Assembly (NCBI RefSeq): GCF_001279585.1
Contig: NZ_LGEC01000084.1
Coordinates: 1 to 64,000, forward strand
Length of the DNA stretch: 64,000 bases
Direction: 5' to 3'
DNA from: Nocardiopsis sp. NRRL B-16309
GTDB taxonomy: Bacteria; Actinomycetota; Actinomycetes; Streptosporangiales; Streptosporangiaceae
Part shown: positions 6,982 through 15,686 of the stretch, in pieces
Layout of the letters: each line of letters begins with the position of its first letter
Numbering within the stretch: position 1 is the first letter of the stretch
Program-made: the position numbers and the translations under genes
The notes under the pieces: generated by a model
Seen by the model: the letters and a program-made list of their open reading frames with translations, nothing else
Database searches by the model: none
What the model was told of the DNA's origin: nothing

Positions 6982-8899
6982 GGCCCACCGCTCCACTGAT
7001 CCGGGTCGTGGCCCCGTCCGCCCAGGTCACGACGGTGCCCTCAGTGCCGATCTCGACCCGTGGCCGCTCTTGGGGGTCGTCGTCGGGCTCCCCGGAGAGC
7101 CGAACCAGGCACGCCACCACGGCACCGGGCGCGGCCGACACCACCGCCCACATCACGGACGTGGCGGCGCCCAGCGGTCCGACCTCGCCCAACTCCTCGA
7201 CGCCCATCCACGCCGGGCCGTCGACGCCGTCGGCCGCCAGGACCCTCAGCGTCGAGACCAGGGGCCCGTCGTCGACCGCGGGCCAGCCGCCGACGCGCAG
7301 GATCCACCCGCCGTCCGGCGCCGGCTCGGGGCCCACGCGCACGACGCGGACCTCGTCCGCGCCGCGCACGGCCGACCACACGTCGAGCAGGGGCCCCGGC
7401 CGGGTGGCGCCGCGCCGCCCCGAGCCGTGGTCGGGGGCCCCGTCCTCCTCGACCGCGACCCAGTGCGCCCTCCACCGGGAGTGCCCGACCGCGGCGATGC
7501 CGTCGTCGTGCACGCCCACCGCGCGAAACCCGGTGCGGTGCGTCGCCGTGCCCTCGGCGTCCAGGGCCACGACGCTGTTGTCCAGGGGCGAGCCGACCGT
7601 CGGCCCCGCCAGCGGCGGCGCGGTGGCGGTCGAGTACCCCAGCCGCGCGTACAGGGGCGAGTCCCCGGTCGGCCGCCCCTCCGTGCCGTGGTCGGTCCCG
7701 TGGTTGACCACGCGGACCACGCCGTCGGCCGCCGTCCCGCTGACGATCCAGCCGGGCGCCCGCACCACCGCGCGGACGTCGCCCTCCTCGACCGGCAGGG
7801 GCCGCTCCCGCTCGGTCCACACCGGATGCTCCTCGGGCAGCAGCAGCCCGAAGAACCCCTTGGCCGCCCAGTAGGGCGAACCGGCACCGGAGTAGGACTG
7901 GCGCATGCCCGGCCACGGCCCGTGCCAGCCCAGCGTCAGCAGGCCGTCGGCGTCCGGGGCGCCGCGGTCGGTGAAGTGCCGCAGTACGCCCGAGGCGGCC
8001 CGGCGGAGCAGACCGGGCGACAGGTCGGTGGCGCCGGTCCAGGCCCCCACCCACAGGGGCGCGGCGGCCGCCATCCGGTAGGTCAGACTGCGCCCCTGGA
8101 AGAGCGGGCCGCCGTCGGCGCCGATCAGCCGGACGTGGTCGTCCAGGTAGCGCCGCAGGTCGGCGCGCCACCGGTCGCGCAGGTCCGGCGCGGGGGGATC
8201 GGCGGCGAGCGAGGACCACACCAGCGGGTAGAAGTGCAGCGCCCACCCGCAGTAGTGGTCGTAGGCGCGCTCGGGGCCGTCCGAGAGCCAGCCGTCCTCA
8301 CGGCGCAGACCCGCGTGCACGGCCAGTCCCCTCTCGATGTCGGCCGCGTCCCACGGGCCGCCCACCGACCTCAGGAACTCCTCGACGACGATCTGGAACC
8401 ACACCCAGTTGATCGGCGGATAGGACTGGCCGATCACCGCGGACATCCAGGAGGTCACCCGACCCTGTTCGGCGGGGGAGAGGCGGTCCCAGAGCCAGGG
8501 GCGCGTGAGCATGAGGCCGAGGGCGACCGAGGCGGCCTCGACCTTGGCCTGGTCGAGTTCGTCGGGACGGGGCCAGCGCTCCGACCCGTCGGGGTCGGTC
8601 CCGGCCAGCAGTCCGGCGCGGTACCGGTCGAGGAAGCCGTGCGGGTCGTGCCCGTCCTGCCCGGCGACGAGGAAGGCGGCGAGCAGGAACGTGCGGGCGA
8701 AGCCCTCCAGGCCGTCGCTGTCGCGCCCGTAGGCGCTGGTGGGGCCGGGCAGGTCGACGCGGGCCAGGCCGGGGGACACGTGGGGGCGCACCGACAGCAG
8801 CAGGTGCTCGGCCACGGCCGCCCAGTGCCGCCGGGTCCAGCCGGTGTAGGGGGACAGGTCCCGGTCCTCGGGGGGAAGCCGCAGTGCGTGCCCGCTCAC
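6968..8899 (-). CDS. DUF2264 domain-containing protein, probable carbohydrate-active enzyme
   Basis: A 643-residue protein whose first 370 or so residues match the DUF2264 pattern, including Trp-Val-Trp-Phe-Gln-Ile-Val-Val-Glu-Glu-Phe and Asp-His-Tyr-Cys-Gly-Trp-Ala-Leu-His. This part is helix-rich like an (alpha/alpha) toroid. The C-terminal 270 residues are beta-rich. There is no signal peptide, so the substrate is probably an imported oligosaccharide. I recall DUF2264 proteins being tied to glycoside hydrolase work on glucuronides, but I cannot verify that here. The GTG at 8899 overlaps the dehydrogenase stop as GTGA. The gene is the second of a leftward pair facing a sugar importer and LacI regulator. 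Confidence 0.8.
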   Translation of the reverse strand: MSGHALRLPPEDRDLSPYTGWTRRHWAAVAEHLLLSVRPHVSPGLARVDLPGPTSAYGRDSDGLEGFARTFLLAAFLVAGQDGHDPHGFLDRYRAGLLAGTDPDGSERWPRPDELDQAKVEAASVALGLMLTRPWLWDRLSPAEQGRVTSWMSAVIGQSYPPINWVWFQIVVEEFLRSVGGPWDAADIERGLAVHAGLRREDGWLSDGPERAYDHYCGWALHFYPLVWSSLAADPPAPDLRDRWRADLRRYLDDHVRLIGADGGPLFQGRSLTYRMAAAAPLWVGAWTGATDLSPGLLRRAASGVLRHFTDRGAPDADGLLTLGWHGPWPGMRQSYSGAGSPYWAAKGFFGLLLPEEHPVWTERERPLPVEEGDVRAVVRAPGWIVSGTAADGVVRVVNHGTDHGTEGRPTGDSPLYARLGYSTATAPPLAGPTVGSPLDNSVVALDAEGTATHRTGFRAVGVHDDGIAAVGHSRWRAHWVAVEEDGAPDHGSGRRGATRPGPLLDVWSAVRGADEVRVVRVGPEPAPDGGWILRVGGWPAVDDGPLVSTLRVLAADGVDGPAWMGVEELGEVGPLGAATSVMWAVVSAAPGAVVACLVRLSGEPDDDPQERPRVEIGTEGTVVTWADGATTRISGAVGPGNV

Positions 8900-9960
8900 G
8901 CCATCACCCCGAACGCGCTCCGGGTGACCTCGTCCAGCGGCGGACGGCCGGACCGGTAGCGGTCGAGCTCCTCCAGCGCGGCCAGCGACATCCGCTCGGT
9001 CTCCGACCCCAGCGACCCCGCGACGTGCGGGGTGATGACGACGTTCTCGCAGTCGTAGAGGTCGCTGGAGTCGGGCAGCGGCTCGGGCTCGGTGACGTCC
9101 AGGATCGCGTACAGGCGCCCCGCCCGGCACTCGCGTGCCAGGGCGCCCGTGTCCACGAGTCCGCCCCGCGCCGTGTTGAGCAGGGTCGCGCCGTCCGGCA
9201 GCAGCGCCAGCGCGGCGGCGTCGACCATGTTCCGGGTGGAGGGCAGCATCGGCGCGTGCAGGCTCAGGACGTCGCACCGGGGGAGGGCCTCCTCCGCCGT
9301 GGTCAGCCGCGCGCCCTGGGCGGCGACGTCGTCGGCGTCGGCGTGCGGGTCGACCACCAGGACCTCGATGTCGAACGGCCGCAGCAGCGTTCCGAGCAGC
9401 CGCCCGGTCCGCGACCACCCGACCAGGCACACCGTGCGCCCCCGGTTGGACAGCTCCCCGTGGGCGGAGGCGTAGGACCAGTCGGACCGGAACGAGCGGG
9501 CCTGGCGCGCCAGGAACGGAACGCGCTTTCCGGCCGCCAGGATCATGGCGAGGGCGTACTCCGCGACCGGAACCGCGTTGGCCGCCGCCGCCGTGGTCAC
9601 CAGGATTCCCCGGTCGAAGGTCTCCAGGCACACGTGTCCGCGTACGCTCCCCGCCGCGTGGATGATCGCCCGCAGGTGCGGAGCGGAGTCCAGGACCCGG
9701 CCGGTGACGGGCGGACAGCCCCAGGAGGTCAGGAGCACCTCGCAGTCGGCGAGCCCGGCGCGGGCCTCCCCGCTGTCGAGCGTTCGCACACGCACGGGGT
9801 CTCCCACCTGCGCCGACTCCGTGAGCCGGGCGAGGATCGGTGTGGGGAACTGCAGGTCGAAGGTCCGGTCGTCCATGCACAGCAGCGTCCTCGGCCGCCG
9901 TTTCGTCCTCGCTTCGGGCGCGTCGCCGCGCCCTTCGTCCGCGTCCTCGCCGATGCCCAT
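8896..9960 (-). CDS. D-isomer-specific 2-hydroxyacid dehydrogenase family protein
   Basis: 354 residues with the two-domain fold of NAD-dependent 2-hydroxyacid dehydrogenases. The nucleotide-binding loop is Gly-Trp-Ser-Arg-Thr-Gly at 181-186, with an acidic residue (Asp205) at the end of the second strand, which favours NAD. The catalytic triad is Arg265 (Thr-Ala-Arg-Gly-Gly), Glu293 (Glu-Pro-Glu-Pro-Leu-Pro) and His312 (Pro-His-Val-Ala-Gly). The start at 9960 is preferred because GGAGG lies 7 bases upstream; an ATG 13 codons earlier lacks a ribosome site. It is coupled to the DUF2264 gene and divergent from the sugar importer, suggesting reduction or oxidation of a sugar-derived acid. Confidence 0.85.
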   Translation of the reverse strand: MGIGEDADEGRGDAPEARTKRRPRTLLCMDDRTFDLQFPTPILARLTESAQVGDPVRVRTLDSGEARAGLADCEVLLTSWGCPPVTGRVLDSAPHLRAIIHAAGSVRGHVCLETFDRGILVTTAAAANAVPVAEYALAMILAAGKRVPFLARQARSFRSDWSYASAHGELSNRGRTVCLVGWSRTGRLLGTLLRPFDIEVLVVDPHADADDVAAQGARLTTAEEALPRCDVLSLHAPMLPSTRNMVDAAALALLPDGATLLNTARGGLVDTGALARECRAGRLYAILDVTEPEPLPDSSDLYDCENVVITPHVAGSLGSETERMSLAALEELDRYRSGRPPLDEVTRSAFGVMA

Positions 9961-10040
9961 CGCACCGCCTCCGCTCGCCTGGACCACGCCGTTCCGCACG
10001 GGGCCTCCCTGCCTCTTCCTGACGATTTCGCGCCCCGGTC

Positions 10041-10083
10041 TTGACCGTGGCTTGGGTCACATCTACGTTGGAAAGCGCATTCC
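10041..10083 (+). promoter_or_regulatory. Importer promoter with LacI-type operator
   Basis: TTGACC (10041-10046) and TACGTT (10064-10069) are spaced 17 bp. Directly after the -10 box is GGAAAGCGCATTCC (10070-10083), a 14-bp inverted repeat with one mismatch and a central GC/GC step, in the style of LacI-family operators. It would cover the transcription start. The LacI gene at the end of this operon is the obvious candidate to bind it. Confidence 0.6.
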
Positions 10084-10143
10084 GTGTGACCGAGGCTACA
10101 CCAGGGCGAAGGAGGACCACAGCCCCATGCGAAAGAGGAGCGG

Positions 10144-11055
10144 ATGAGCACAGCCCCACCGGCGGATCCGCCGCGCCGGCCCCGGCGTCGGCGCCGCGAC
10201 TGGACCGGCCTGGTCTTCGTCACCCCCTTCCTGGTCGTCTTCACCGTGGGCATCGTCGCGCCGCTGGTGTACGCGAGCGGGCTGAGCCTGTTCCGGGACC
10301 AGCTCATCGGCGGGCGGTCCTTCGTCGGACTGGGCAACTACGCCGACGCCCTCACCGACGCCAGGTTCCTGGAAGGCCTTTCCCGCGTCGCCCTCTTCCT
10401 GGGCGTCCAGGTCCCGATCATGATCGGCCTCGCCCTCCTGGCCGCGCTGGTCCTGGACTCCGGGCGGGTGCGCGCCATGCGGTTCATGCGCATCGGCATC
10501 TTCATGCCCTACGCCGTCCCCTCCGTCGTCGCGGCCCTGATGTGGGGGTTCATGTACGGCGACCGGTTCGGCCTGGTCGCCCAGCTCAACGAGGCGACCG
10601 GGCTCGCCCTGCCGAGCCCGCTGTCCTCCACCTGGGTCCTCGCCGCCATCGGCAACGTCGTGACCTGGGAGTTCGTCGGCTACAACATGCTGATCCTCTA
10701 CGCGGCGCTGCGGGCCGTGCCCGAAGAGCTCTACGAGGCCGCCGCCATCGACGGCGCGGGCGAGGCCCGCGTCGCCCTGAGCATCAAGATCCCCGCGCTG
10801 CGCCCCGCCCTGTGGGTGGCGACGCTGTTCTCGATCATCGGCAGCTTCCAGCTGTTCAACGAGCCCAACGTGCTCCAGTCCCTGGCGCCCGCGGCCATCA
10901 GCACCTACTACACACCCAACATGTACGCCTACCAGCTGGCCTTCAACGCCAACCAGGTGACCTACTCCGCCGCCGTGGCCGTCCTGCTCGGCGCGATCAC
11001 CGTGGTCGTGGCCTACGTCGCCCAGCGGCTCACCGAACGGGGGAACAGGCGATGA
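10144..11055 (+). CDS. Carbohydrate ABC transporter permease, MalF/UgpA type
   Basis: 303 residues with six predicted membrane helices after a short Arg-rich N-terminus. The cytoplasmic EAA loop that contacts the ATPase is present: Glu-Glu-Leu-Tyr-Glu-Ala-Ala-Ala-Ile-Asp-Gly-Ala-Gly, followed by Ile-Lys-Ile-Pro-Ala-Leu. It forms the translocation channel with the next permease and receives sugar from the lipoprotein encoded after it. No ATPase gene is in the cluster, so the pair probably uses a shared MsiK-type ATPase encoded elsewhere, a common arrangement in actinobacteria. It is the first gene after the operator-bearing promoter, and its stop overlaps the next start (ATGA). Confidence 0.92.
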   Translation: MSTAPPADPPRRPRRRRRDWTGLVFVTPFLVVFTVGIVAPLVYASGLSLFRDQLIGGRSFVGLGNYADALTDARFLEGLSRVALFLGVQVPIMIGLALLAALVLDSGRVRAMRFMRIGIFMPYAVPSVVAALMWGFMYGDRFGLVAQLNEATGLALPSPLSSTWVLAAIGNVVTWEFVGYNMLILYAALRAVPEELYEAAAIDGAGEARVALSIKIPALRPALWVATLFSIIGSFQLFNEPNVLQSLAPAAISTYYTPNMYAYQLAFNANQVTYSAAVAVLLGAITVVVAYVAQRLTERGNRR

Positions 11056-12011
11056 GGTCGATGAGCGCGACCACCGAACCGCGACCGGCCCCCGCCGCCG
11101 GCACCGCGCCCCCGCACGGCGGCCGACGTACGCCGGCGCCCGCCCGCACGGGGCGGCGCCGGAGCCGCCGCCGGACCAGCGTCCTGCTCCAGGCGGCGAT
11201 GGCGCTGATGGTCCTCTACACCCTGCTGCCGCTGTACTGGCTCGCGGTCAACGCGACCAAGACCAACGGCGAGCTGTTCACCTCCAACGGACTCTGGTTC
11301 GGCTCGGAGTTCGCGCTGTGGGACAACATCGTCACCACGGTCACCTACCAGGACGGCATCTACCTGACCTGGCTGTTCAACACGGTCCTGTACTCGGTCG
11401 CCGGAGCCGTGGGCGCCACCCTCATCTGCGCCCTGGGCGGCTACGCCCTGGCCAAGTTCGACTTCCCGGGCAAGCGCGCGGTCCGGGCCGTCGTCTTCGG
11501 CGCGATCACCATCCCCGCCACCGCCCTGGCCATCCCCACGTTCCTGCTCTTCGCCGAACTCGGGATCGCCGACACCCGGATGGCGATCATCATCCCGGCC
11601 CTGGTCAGCCCGTTCGGCCTCTACCTCATGACCGTCTACGCCGCCGACTCCGTCCCCGACTCGCTGCTGGAGGCGGCCCGGATCGACGGCGCGGGCGCCT
11701 GGACCACGTTCTGGCGGGTCGCGTTCCGGCTGCTCGCCCCCGGCGTGGCCACCGTCCTGCTCTTCAACCTCGTCCACACCTGGAACAACTACTTCCTCCC
11801 GCTGATCATGCTCAGCGATCCCGCGCTCTATCCCCTCACCGTCGGGCTCAACCAGCTCAACAGCCAGGTGACCACGGGGGCCAACCTCGAACCGGTCTAC
11901 AACGTGGTCCTGACCGGCTCGCTCCTGGCGATCGTGCCGCTGATCGTCTCCTTCCTCTTCCTCCAGCGCTACTGGCAGTCGGGTCTGGCCGCCGGAAGCG
12001 TCAAGCAGTGA
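11052..12011 (+). CDS. Carbohydrate ABC transporter permease, MalG/UgpE type
   Basis: 319 residues: a basic, proline-rich N-terminal tail of about 45 residues, six membrane helices, and an EAA loop reading Asp-Ser-Leu-Leu-Glu-Ala-Ala-Arg-Ile-Asp-Gly-Ala-Gly. The C-terminal part of the conserved loop (Phe-Trp-Arg-Val-Ala-Phe) is also present. Second channel half of the importer. The ATG at 11052 overlaps the previous stop; a second ATG three codons later is equally possible. The binding-protein gene begins 35 bases after the stop. Confidence 0.92.
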   Translation: MRSMSATTEPRPAPAAGTAPPHGGRRTPAPARTGRRRSRRRTSVLLQAAMALMVLYTLLPLYWLAVNATKTNGELFTSNGLWFGSEFALWDNIVTTVTYQDGIYLTWLFNTVLYSVAGAVGATLICALGGYALAKFDFPGKRAVRAVVFGAITIPATALAIPTFLLFAELGIADTRMAIIIPALVSPFGLYLMTVYAADSVPDSLLEAARIDGAGAWTTFWRVAFRLLAPGVATVLLFNLVHTWNNYFLPLIMLSDPALYPLTVGLNQLNSQVTTGANLEPVYNVVLTGSLLAIVPLIVSFLFLQRYWQSGLAAGSVKQ

Positions 12012-12046
12012 CTCCGCACCGTTCCCACCACGACAAGGGATGCACC

Positions 12047-13387
12047 ATGCGCACACCCCCCAAGGTCCTGACCGTCCCCGCAGCGGCCTGCTGTGCCGTC
12101 CTCCTCGCCACCGCCTGCGGCGGGGGCGGCACGCAGGACGGCGGATCGGGCTCCACCGACCGCTCCGCCGACATCGAGGCCGCCCTGGAGGAGGGCGGCG
12201 AACTGACCCTGTGGACCTGGAGCACCAAGTTCGACGACGCGGTCGCCGCCTTCGAGGAGGAGCACCCGCAGGTCAGCGTGGACCTGGTCAACGCCGGACA
12301 GTCCGCCGACCAGTACACCGCCCTGCAGAACGCGATCAGCGCAGGTGAGAACGTCCCCGACCTCGCCATGGTCGAGTACTTCGCCCTGCCCCAGCTCGCG
12401 CTCTCCGAACAGTTGGAGCCCGTCGGCGACTGGGGCCTGGACGCGCTGGAGCCGGAGTTCACCGCCTCCTCGTGGGAGCAGATGTCCTACGCCGAGGGCA
12501 CCTACGGACTGCCGAACAACACCGGGCCGCTGGTGATGATCTACAACGAGCGGCTGTTCGAGGACGCGGGCGCGGAGGTCCCCACGACCTGGGAGGAGTT
12601 CGCGGAGGCCGCCGAGCTCATCCAGGAGGACAGCGGCGCCCACATCGCCTCGATCGACCCCGGCGACGCCGGCGGGCTGGACAGCTTCATCTGGCAGGGC
12701 GGCGGACGCCCGTTCCAGTTCGAGGGCGAGACCGGCACGGTCGACTTCACCGACGAGGGCACCCGGCGCGTCACCTCCTACTGGAGCGACCTGGTCGAGC
12801 GCGACCTCGCCGCCTCCCAGCCCGGATGGACCGACGAGTGGTGGAGGGCCCTGGGCGAGGGCTCCCTGGCCACCTGGATCACCGGGGCCTGGGCGCTGGG
12901 GAACATCTCCAACACCCTCACCGACAACGCGGGCGACTTCCGGGTCGCGCCCGCGCCCGTCTGGGACGGGGCCGCCCCGGAGAACGCGGAGAACGGCGGA
13001 TCGGGTTTCTCCGTGGTCAGGGGCTCGGAGAACACCGCCCTGGCCATGGGCTTCCTGGAGTGGTTCTCCACGAACGAGGCCTCCCTGGACGCCCAGGTCG
13101 CGGCCGGATCCTTCCCCGCGCAGACCTCCGTCCTGGAGGACCCCGACTACCTCGCCGCCGAGTACGACTACTTCGGCGGCCAGCAGGCCAACGAGGTCCT
13201 AGTGGCCGCCTCCGACGGCGTCGCCGACGGCTGGCAGTACCTTCCGTACCAGGTGTACGCGAACTCCGTCTTCGGCGACAGCGTCGGACCGGAGATCGAG
13301 GAGGCGGGATCCATCCAGGACGGCGTGGAGGCCTGGGGCGACGAGCTGCGCTCGTACGGTGAGTCGCAGGGATTCCAGGTCGACTGA
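12047..13387 (+). CDS. Sugar-binding lipoprotein of the ABC importer (family 1 solute-binding protein)
   Basis: 446 residues. The signal peptide ends in Leu-Leu-Ala-Thr-Ala-Cys (Cys24), so the protein is lipid-anchored outside the membrane. A Gly/Ser-rich linker precedes the two-lobed binding domain, which starts Gly-Glu-Leu-Thr-Leu-Trp-Thr-Trp. Aromatic residues (several Trp and Tyr between about 250 and 300) are placed as expected for stacking against sugar rings. The family handles oligosaccharides and polyols. The exact sugar cannot be read from sequence, but DUF2264 and dehydrogenase partners point to a uronic-acid-containing or oxidised saccharide. Confidence 0.92.
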   Translation: MRTPPKVLTVPAAACCAVLLATACGGGGTQDGGSGSTDRSADIEAALEEGGELTLWTWSTKFDDAVAAFEEEHPQVSVDLVNAGQSADQYTALQNAISAGENVPDLAMVEYFALPQLALSEQLEPVGDWGLDALEPEFTASSWEQMSYAEGTYGLPNNTGPLVMIYNERLFEDAGAEVPTTWEEFAEAAELIQEDSGAHIASIDPGDAGGLDSFIWQGGGRPFQFEGETGTVDFTDEGTRRVTSYWSDLVERDLAASQPGWTDEWWRALGEGSLATWITGAWALGNISNTLTDNAGDFRVAPAPVWDGAAPENAENGGSGFSVVRGSENTALAMGFLEWFSTNEASLDAQVAAGSFPAQTSVLEDPDYLAAEYDYFGGQQANEVLVAASDGVADGWQYLPYQVYANSVFGDSVGPEIEEAGSIQDGVEAWGDELRSYGESQGFQVD

Positions 13388-13404
13388 AGCGGGGCGGTCC
13401 ACAC

Positions 13405-13432
13405 GGGCGGCGGGGCACGGGCCCCGCCGCCC
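13405..13432 (+). terminator. Hairpin between the binding protein and LacI genes
   Basis: A perfect 12-bp stem (13405-13416 with 13421-13432) and 4-nt loop. It probably lowers read-through from the importer into the regulator gene. Confidence 0.65.
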
Positions 13433-13466
13433 GCGGCGCGGGACACCCGCAGCGAAAGGGGAAGCA

Positions 13467-14507
13467 GTGGCGAAGGGCTCCAACGGCCGGGCCACCCTGG
13501 CCGACGTCGCGCGGCGGGCCGGGGTCTCCCACGCGACCGCCTCGCGGGCCCTCAACGGCAGCACCCGCAACGTACGGCCCGAACTGCGGCAGCGGGTCCT
13601 GGCGGCCGCCGCCGCACTCGGCTACGTCGTCAACTCCGCCGCCCAGGCGGTCGCCCGGGGCCGGGGCGAGCACATCGCGCTGGTCGTCAACGGGATCAAC
13701 GACGACTACTTCTCACCCGTGGCCTCCGGCGTCCTGCACGCCGCCGAGGCCGACGACCGCATGGTCACCATGATCTCCAGCCGCAACAGCCCCGAGCAGG
13801 CCACCCGGGTCGTGGCCTCCCTGCGGGCCCAGCGCCCGCGCGCGATCATCCTGGCGGGCGGGCGCTCGGTGACGTCCGGCGCGTGGGACGCGCGCCTGGT
13901 CGACGAACTCACGCTGTACGAGGACGAGGGCGGCCGGGTCGTGGCCATCAGCGAGGAGGGGCTGCCCTTCGACACCGTCGCGGTCGGCAACCACGCGGCC
14001 GGCGCCGACCTGGCGACGCGGCTCGCCGACCTCGGCTACCGCGAGTTCACCGTGCTGGCCGGCCCCGCGCGGTCGCGCACCGCCCACGACCGGGTGGCCG
14101 GGTTCCGGGCCGCCCTGGCCGAACGCGGGATCGAGGTCGGGCAGGACCGCGTCATCCACTGCGGCTTCGACCGCGACGGCGGCTACGCCGCGGCCGGCGA
14201 GTGCCTGCGCCGGCGCGCCCCCACCCGGCTCCTCTTCGCCATCAGCGACGCGGTCGCCGTCGGCGCCATCGCGCGGCTGCGCGAGGCGGGCGTGGACCTG
14301 CCGGGCGAGATGGCGGTCGCCGGGATCGACGACGTCCCCGCCCTGCGGGACGTCTCACCGGCCCTGACCACGGTCCGCCTGCCCTGGCCCGAGGCCGGGC
14401 GCGCGGCCCTGGACCTGGTCGCCGAGCCCGTCGACACCGGGCCCCGGGTCGTGCGCCTGCGCGGCCACGTGGTGCTGAGGGAGAGCACGCCGGTTCGGGG
14501 CGCTTGA
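13467..14507 (+). CDS. LacI-family transcriptional regulator
   Basis: 346 residues. The N-terminal helix-turn-helix reads Ala-Thr-Leu-Ala-Asp-Val-Ala-Arg-Arg-Ala-Gly-Val-Ser and continues into a hinge helix. The rest is a periplasmic-binding-protein-like effector domain, including the family motif Ala-Gly-Ile-Asp-Asp-Val near residue 290. The GTG at 13467 is chosen because AAGGGGA precedes it and the DNA-binding domain starts 8 residues later. It most likely represses the importer through the operator at 10070-10083 and releases on binding the imported sugar. The stop codon lies directly before repeat element A. Confidence 0.9.
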   Translation: MAKGSNGRATLADVARRAGVSHATASRALNGSTRNVRPELRQRVLAAAAALGYVVNSAAQAVARGRGEHIALVVNGINDDYFSPVASGVLHAAEADDRMVTMISSRNSPEQATRVVASLRAQRPRAIILAGGRSVTSGAWDARLVDELTLYEDEGGRVVAISEEGLPFDTVAVGNHAAGADLATRLADLGYREFTVLAGPARSRTAHDRVAGFRAALAERGIEVGQDRVIHCGFDRDGGYAAAGECLRRRAPTRLLFAISDAVAVGAIARLREAGVDLPGEMAVAGIDDVPALRDVSPALTTVRLPWPEAGRAALDLVAEPVDTGPRVVRLRGHVVLRESTPVRGA

Positions 14508-14508
14508 C

Positions 14509-14580
14509 GCCGGGGCCTTCGTCGTCGACTTGCCTTGCTCGTTCCTCGCTGCGGCCCCGTCTCCTCCTGCAGGCACCGGC
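14509..14580 (+). repeat. Dispersed 72-nt element, copy A
   Basis: The left arm GCCGGGGCC (14509-14517) pairs with the right arm GGCACCGGC (14572-14580), 8 of 9 bp. The 54-nt interior matches copy B2 at 39433-39486 with a single difference, although the arms are unrelated in sequence. It begins one base after the LacI stop codon and could act as that gene's terminator. Confidence 0.7.
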
Positions 14581-15010
14581 GCGCCCCTCACCCCAGTGCG
14601 TGCCTTGGGCCTCCGCTCGTTCCTCGCTTCGGCCCGATCAACCCCCCCGGGCCAAGGCAGGCTGAACGGCCAGCCACAGCCCCCTGTGGCCCGGATGGGC
14701 TGAACGGCCTACCACTCCTTCGGGGTTTGCGTAGGCCCGCGCAGTTCCAATCCCCTGGGGGGCGAAGGCGGGCTGAACGGGTTGCCTCTCACCCCCGAGG
14801 GCGGCAGGACCGCGCCCCCAAGCCACCCTCTGGGGCCGCGTGCTGAACGGCCACCTTCGACCCCCTGTGGCCCGGGCGGCCTGAACGGCCACCTCTCGCC
14901 CCCATGGGTGCGGGCGGGTCTGCGTGCGCGCCTTCAAGCCCTCGTGGCCCGGGCACGCTCATCGGCCGACCCCTCACCCTCGGGGGCGGACCCGGCCGGG
15001 TCCTCGCGGT
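14581..15010. repeat. Degenerate tandem array in the lacI to tRNA-Arg gap
   Basis: No gene is supported here. After element A comes GGGCCTCCGCTCGTTCCTCG, also found at 39278, then an array in which TGAACGG recurs at 14663, 14701, 14774, 14844 and 14882. A typical unit reads TGAACGGCCACC, a C-rich stretch, then CCCCTGTGGCCCGGGC. GGCCAC and GTGGCC inside a unit can pair. Frames that stay open across this stretch are products of base composition. Confidence 0.65.
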
Positions 15011-15091
15011 GCCCTTCTCGGGCCGTCGCTGTGGGGGCATGACGAAGGGCAGGTGCTCCGACCGTGTCGGTGCCCTGCCCTCGTCGCGCTG

Positions 15092-15163
15092 TGCCCCCTG
15101 CAGGATTCGAACCTGCGCACCCGGCTCCGGAGGCCGATGCTCTATCCCCTGAGCTAAGGGGGC
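15092..15163 (-). tRNA. tRNA-Arg (anticodon CCG)
   Basis: On the minus strand the 72 bases fold into a complete cloverleaf. The acceptor stem pairs GCCCCCT with AGGGGGC, the D-arm is GCTC/GAGC, the anticodon loop CTCCGGA carries CCG, and the T-arm GCAGG/CCTGC encloses TTCGAAT. CCA is not encoded. The tRNA reads CGG arginine codons, abundant in this genome, and sits close to an ArgS-like gene. Confidence 0.95.
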
Positions 15164-15280
15164 GCGCTGCGAGAACAACTGTAGCAGGGGCCTCGGGCGG
15201 TTCGTCCACTCGTTTGGGGCGTGCCGGGCGCGCCTGACCGGATACGTCGGTTCCGGTGGTGCGGTGTCGTCGCGCGACGG

Positions 15281-15294
15281 TAGTGTCGCGCCCG
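15281..15294 (+). promoter_or_regulatory. Probable leaderless promoter of the response regulator
   Basis: TAGTGT (15281-15286) matches the actinobacterial TANNNT -10 box and ends 7 bases before the GTG at 15294, so the transcript should begin at or very near the start codon. There is no ribosome-binding site. Confidence 0.5.
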
Positions 15295-15686
15295 TGAACG
15301 CCCTACCCACACGGGTTCTCGTCGTCGAGGACGACGAGGTGATCCGGGAACTGATCCGCCTCAACCTCGAACTGGAGGGGTTCGAGGTCTTCACCGCCGT
15401 CGACGGACAGGACTGCCTCGACCGCGTCGGGTACATCGACCCCCACGTCATCACACTGGACGTGATGATGCCGCGCCTGGACGGCTGGACCACCGCGGAG
15501 CGCCTGCGCGCCGACCGGACCACGCCCCGGCGCGTGCTCATCCTGGTCACGGCGCGCGCACAGGAGGAGGACCACCGCCGGGGCGAACGTTTGGGGGTCG
15601 ACGCCTACCTCACCAAGCCCTTCGACCCCGACGTCCTCATCGACACCATCCGCGAACTCCTCGCCGCCGACGGGGGACGGCGGTGA
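15294..15686 (+). CDS. Single-domain (CheY-like) response regulator
   Basis: 130 residues forming only a receiver domain. The acidic pair Asp13-Asp14, phospho-acceptor Asp56 in Thr-Leu-Asp-Val-Met-Met-Pro, Thr86 and Lys108 in Thr-Lys-Pro-Phe are all present, so phosphorylation should work, but there is no output domain. It must act through protein contacts. No histidine kinase is adjacent. Its stop codon overlaps the start of the ArgS-like gene as GTGA, so the two are coupled. The GTG at 15294 is preferred over upstream starts because of the -10 box placed for a leaderless transcript. Confidence 0.88.
   Translation: MNALPTRVLVVEDDEVIRELIRLNLELEGFEVFTAVDGQDCLDRVGYIDPHVITLDVMMPRLDGWTTAERLRADRTTPRRVLILVTARAQEEDHRRGERLGVDAYLTKPFDPDVLIDTIRELLAADGGRR

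Noticed and set aside
14581..15010. CRISPR array
   Set aside because: Repeat units are degenerate, spacers are not unique or evenly sized, and no cas genes are present.
14535..15157. Several overlapping frames in the lacI to tRNA gap
   Set aside because: They translate the repeat units and the tRNA gene; none has family features.
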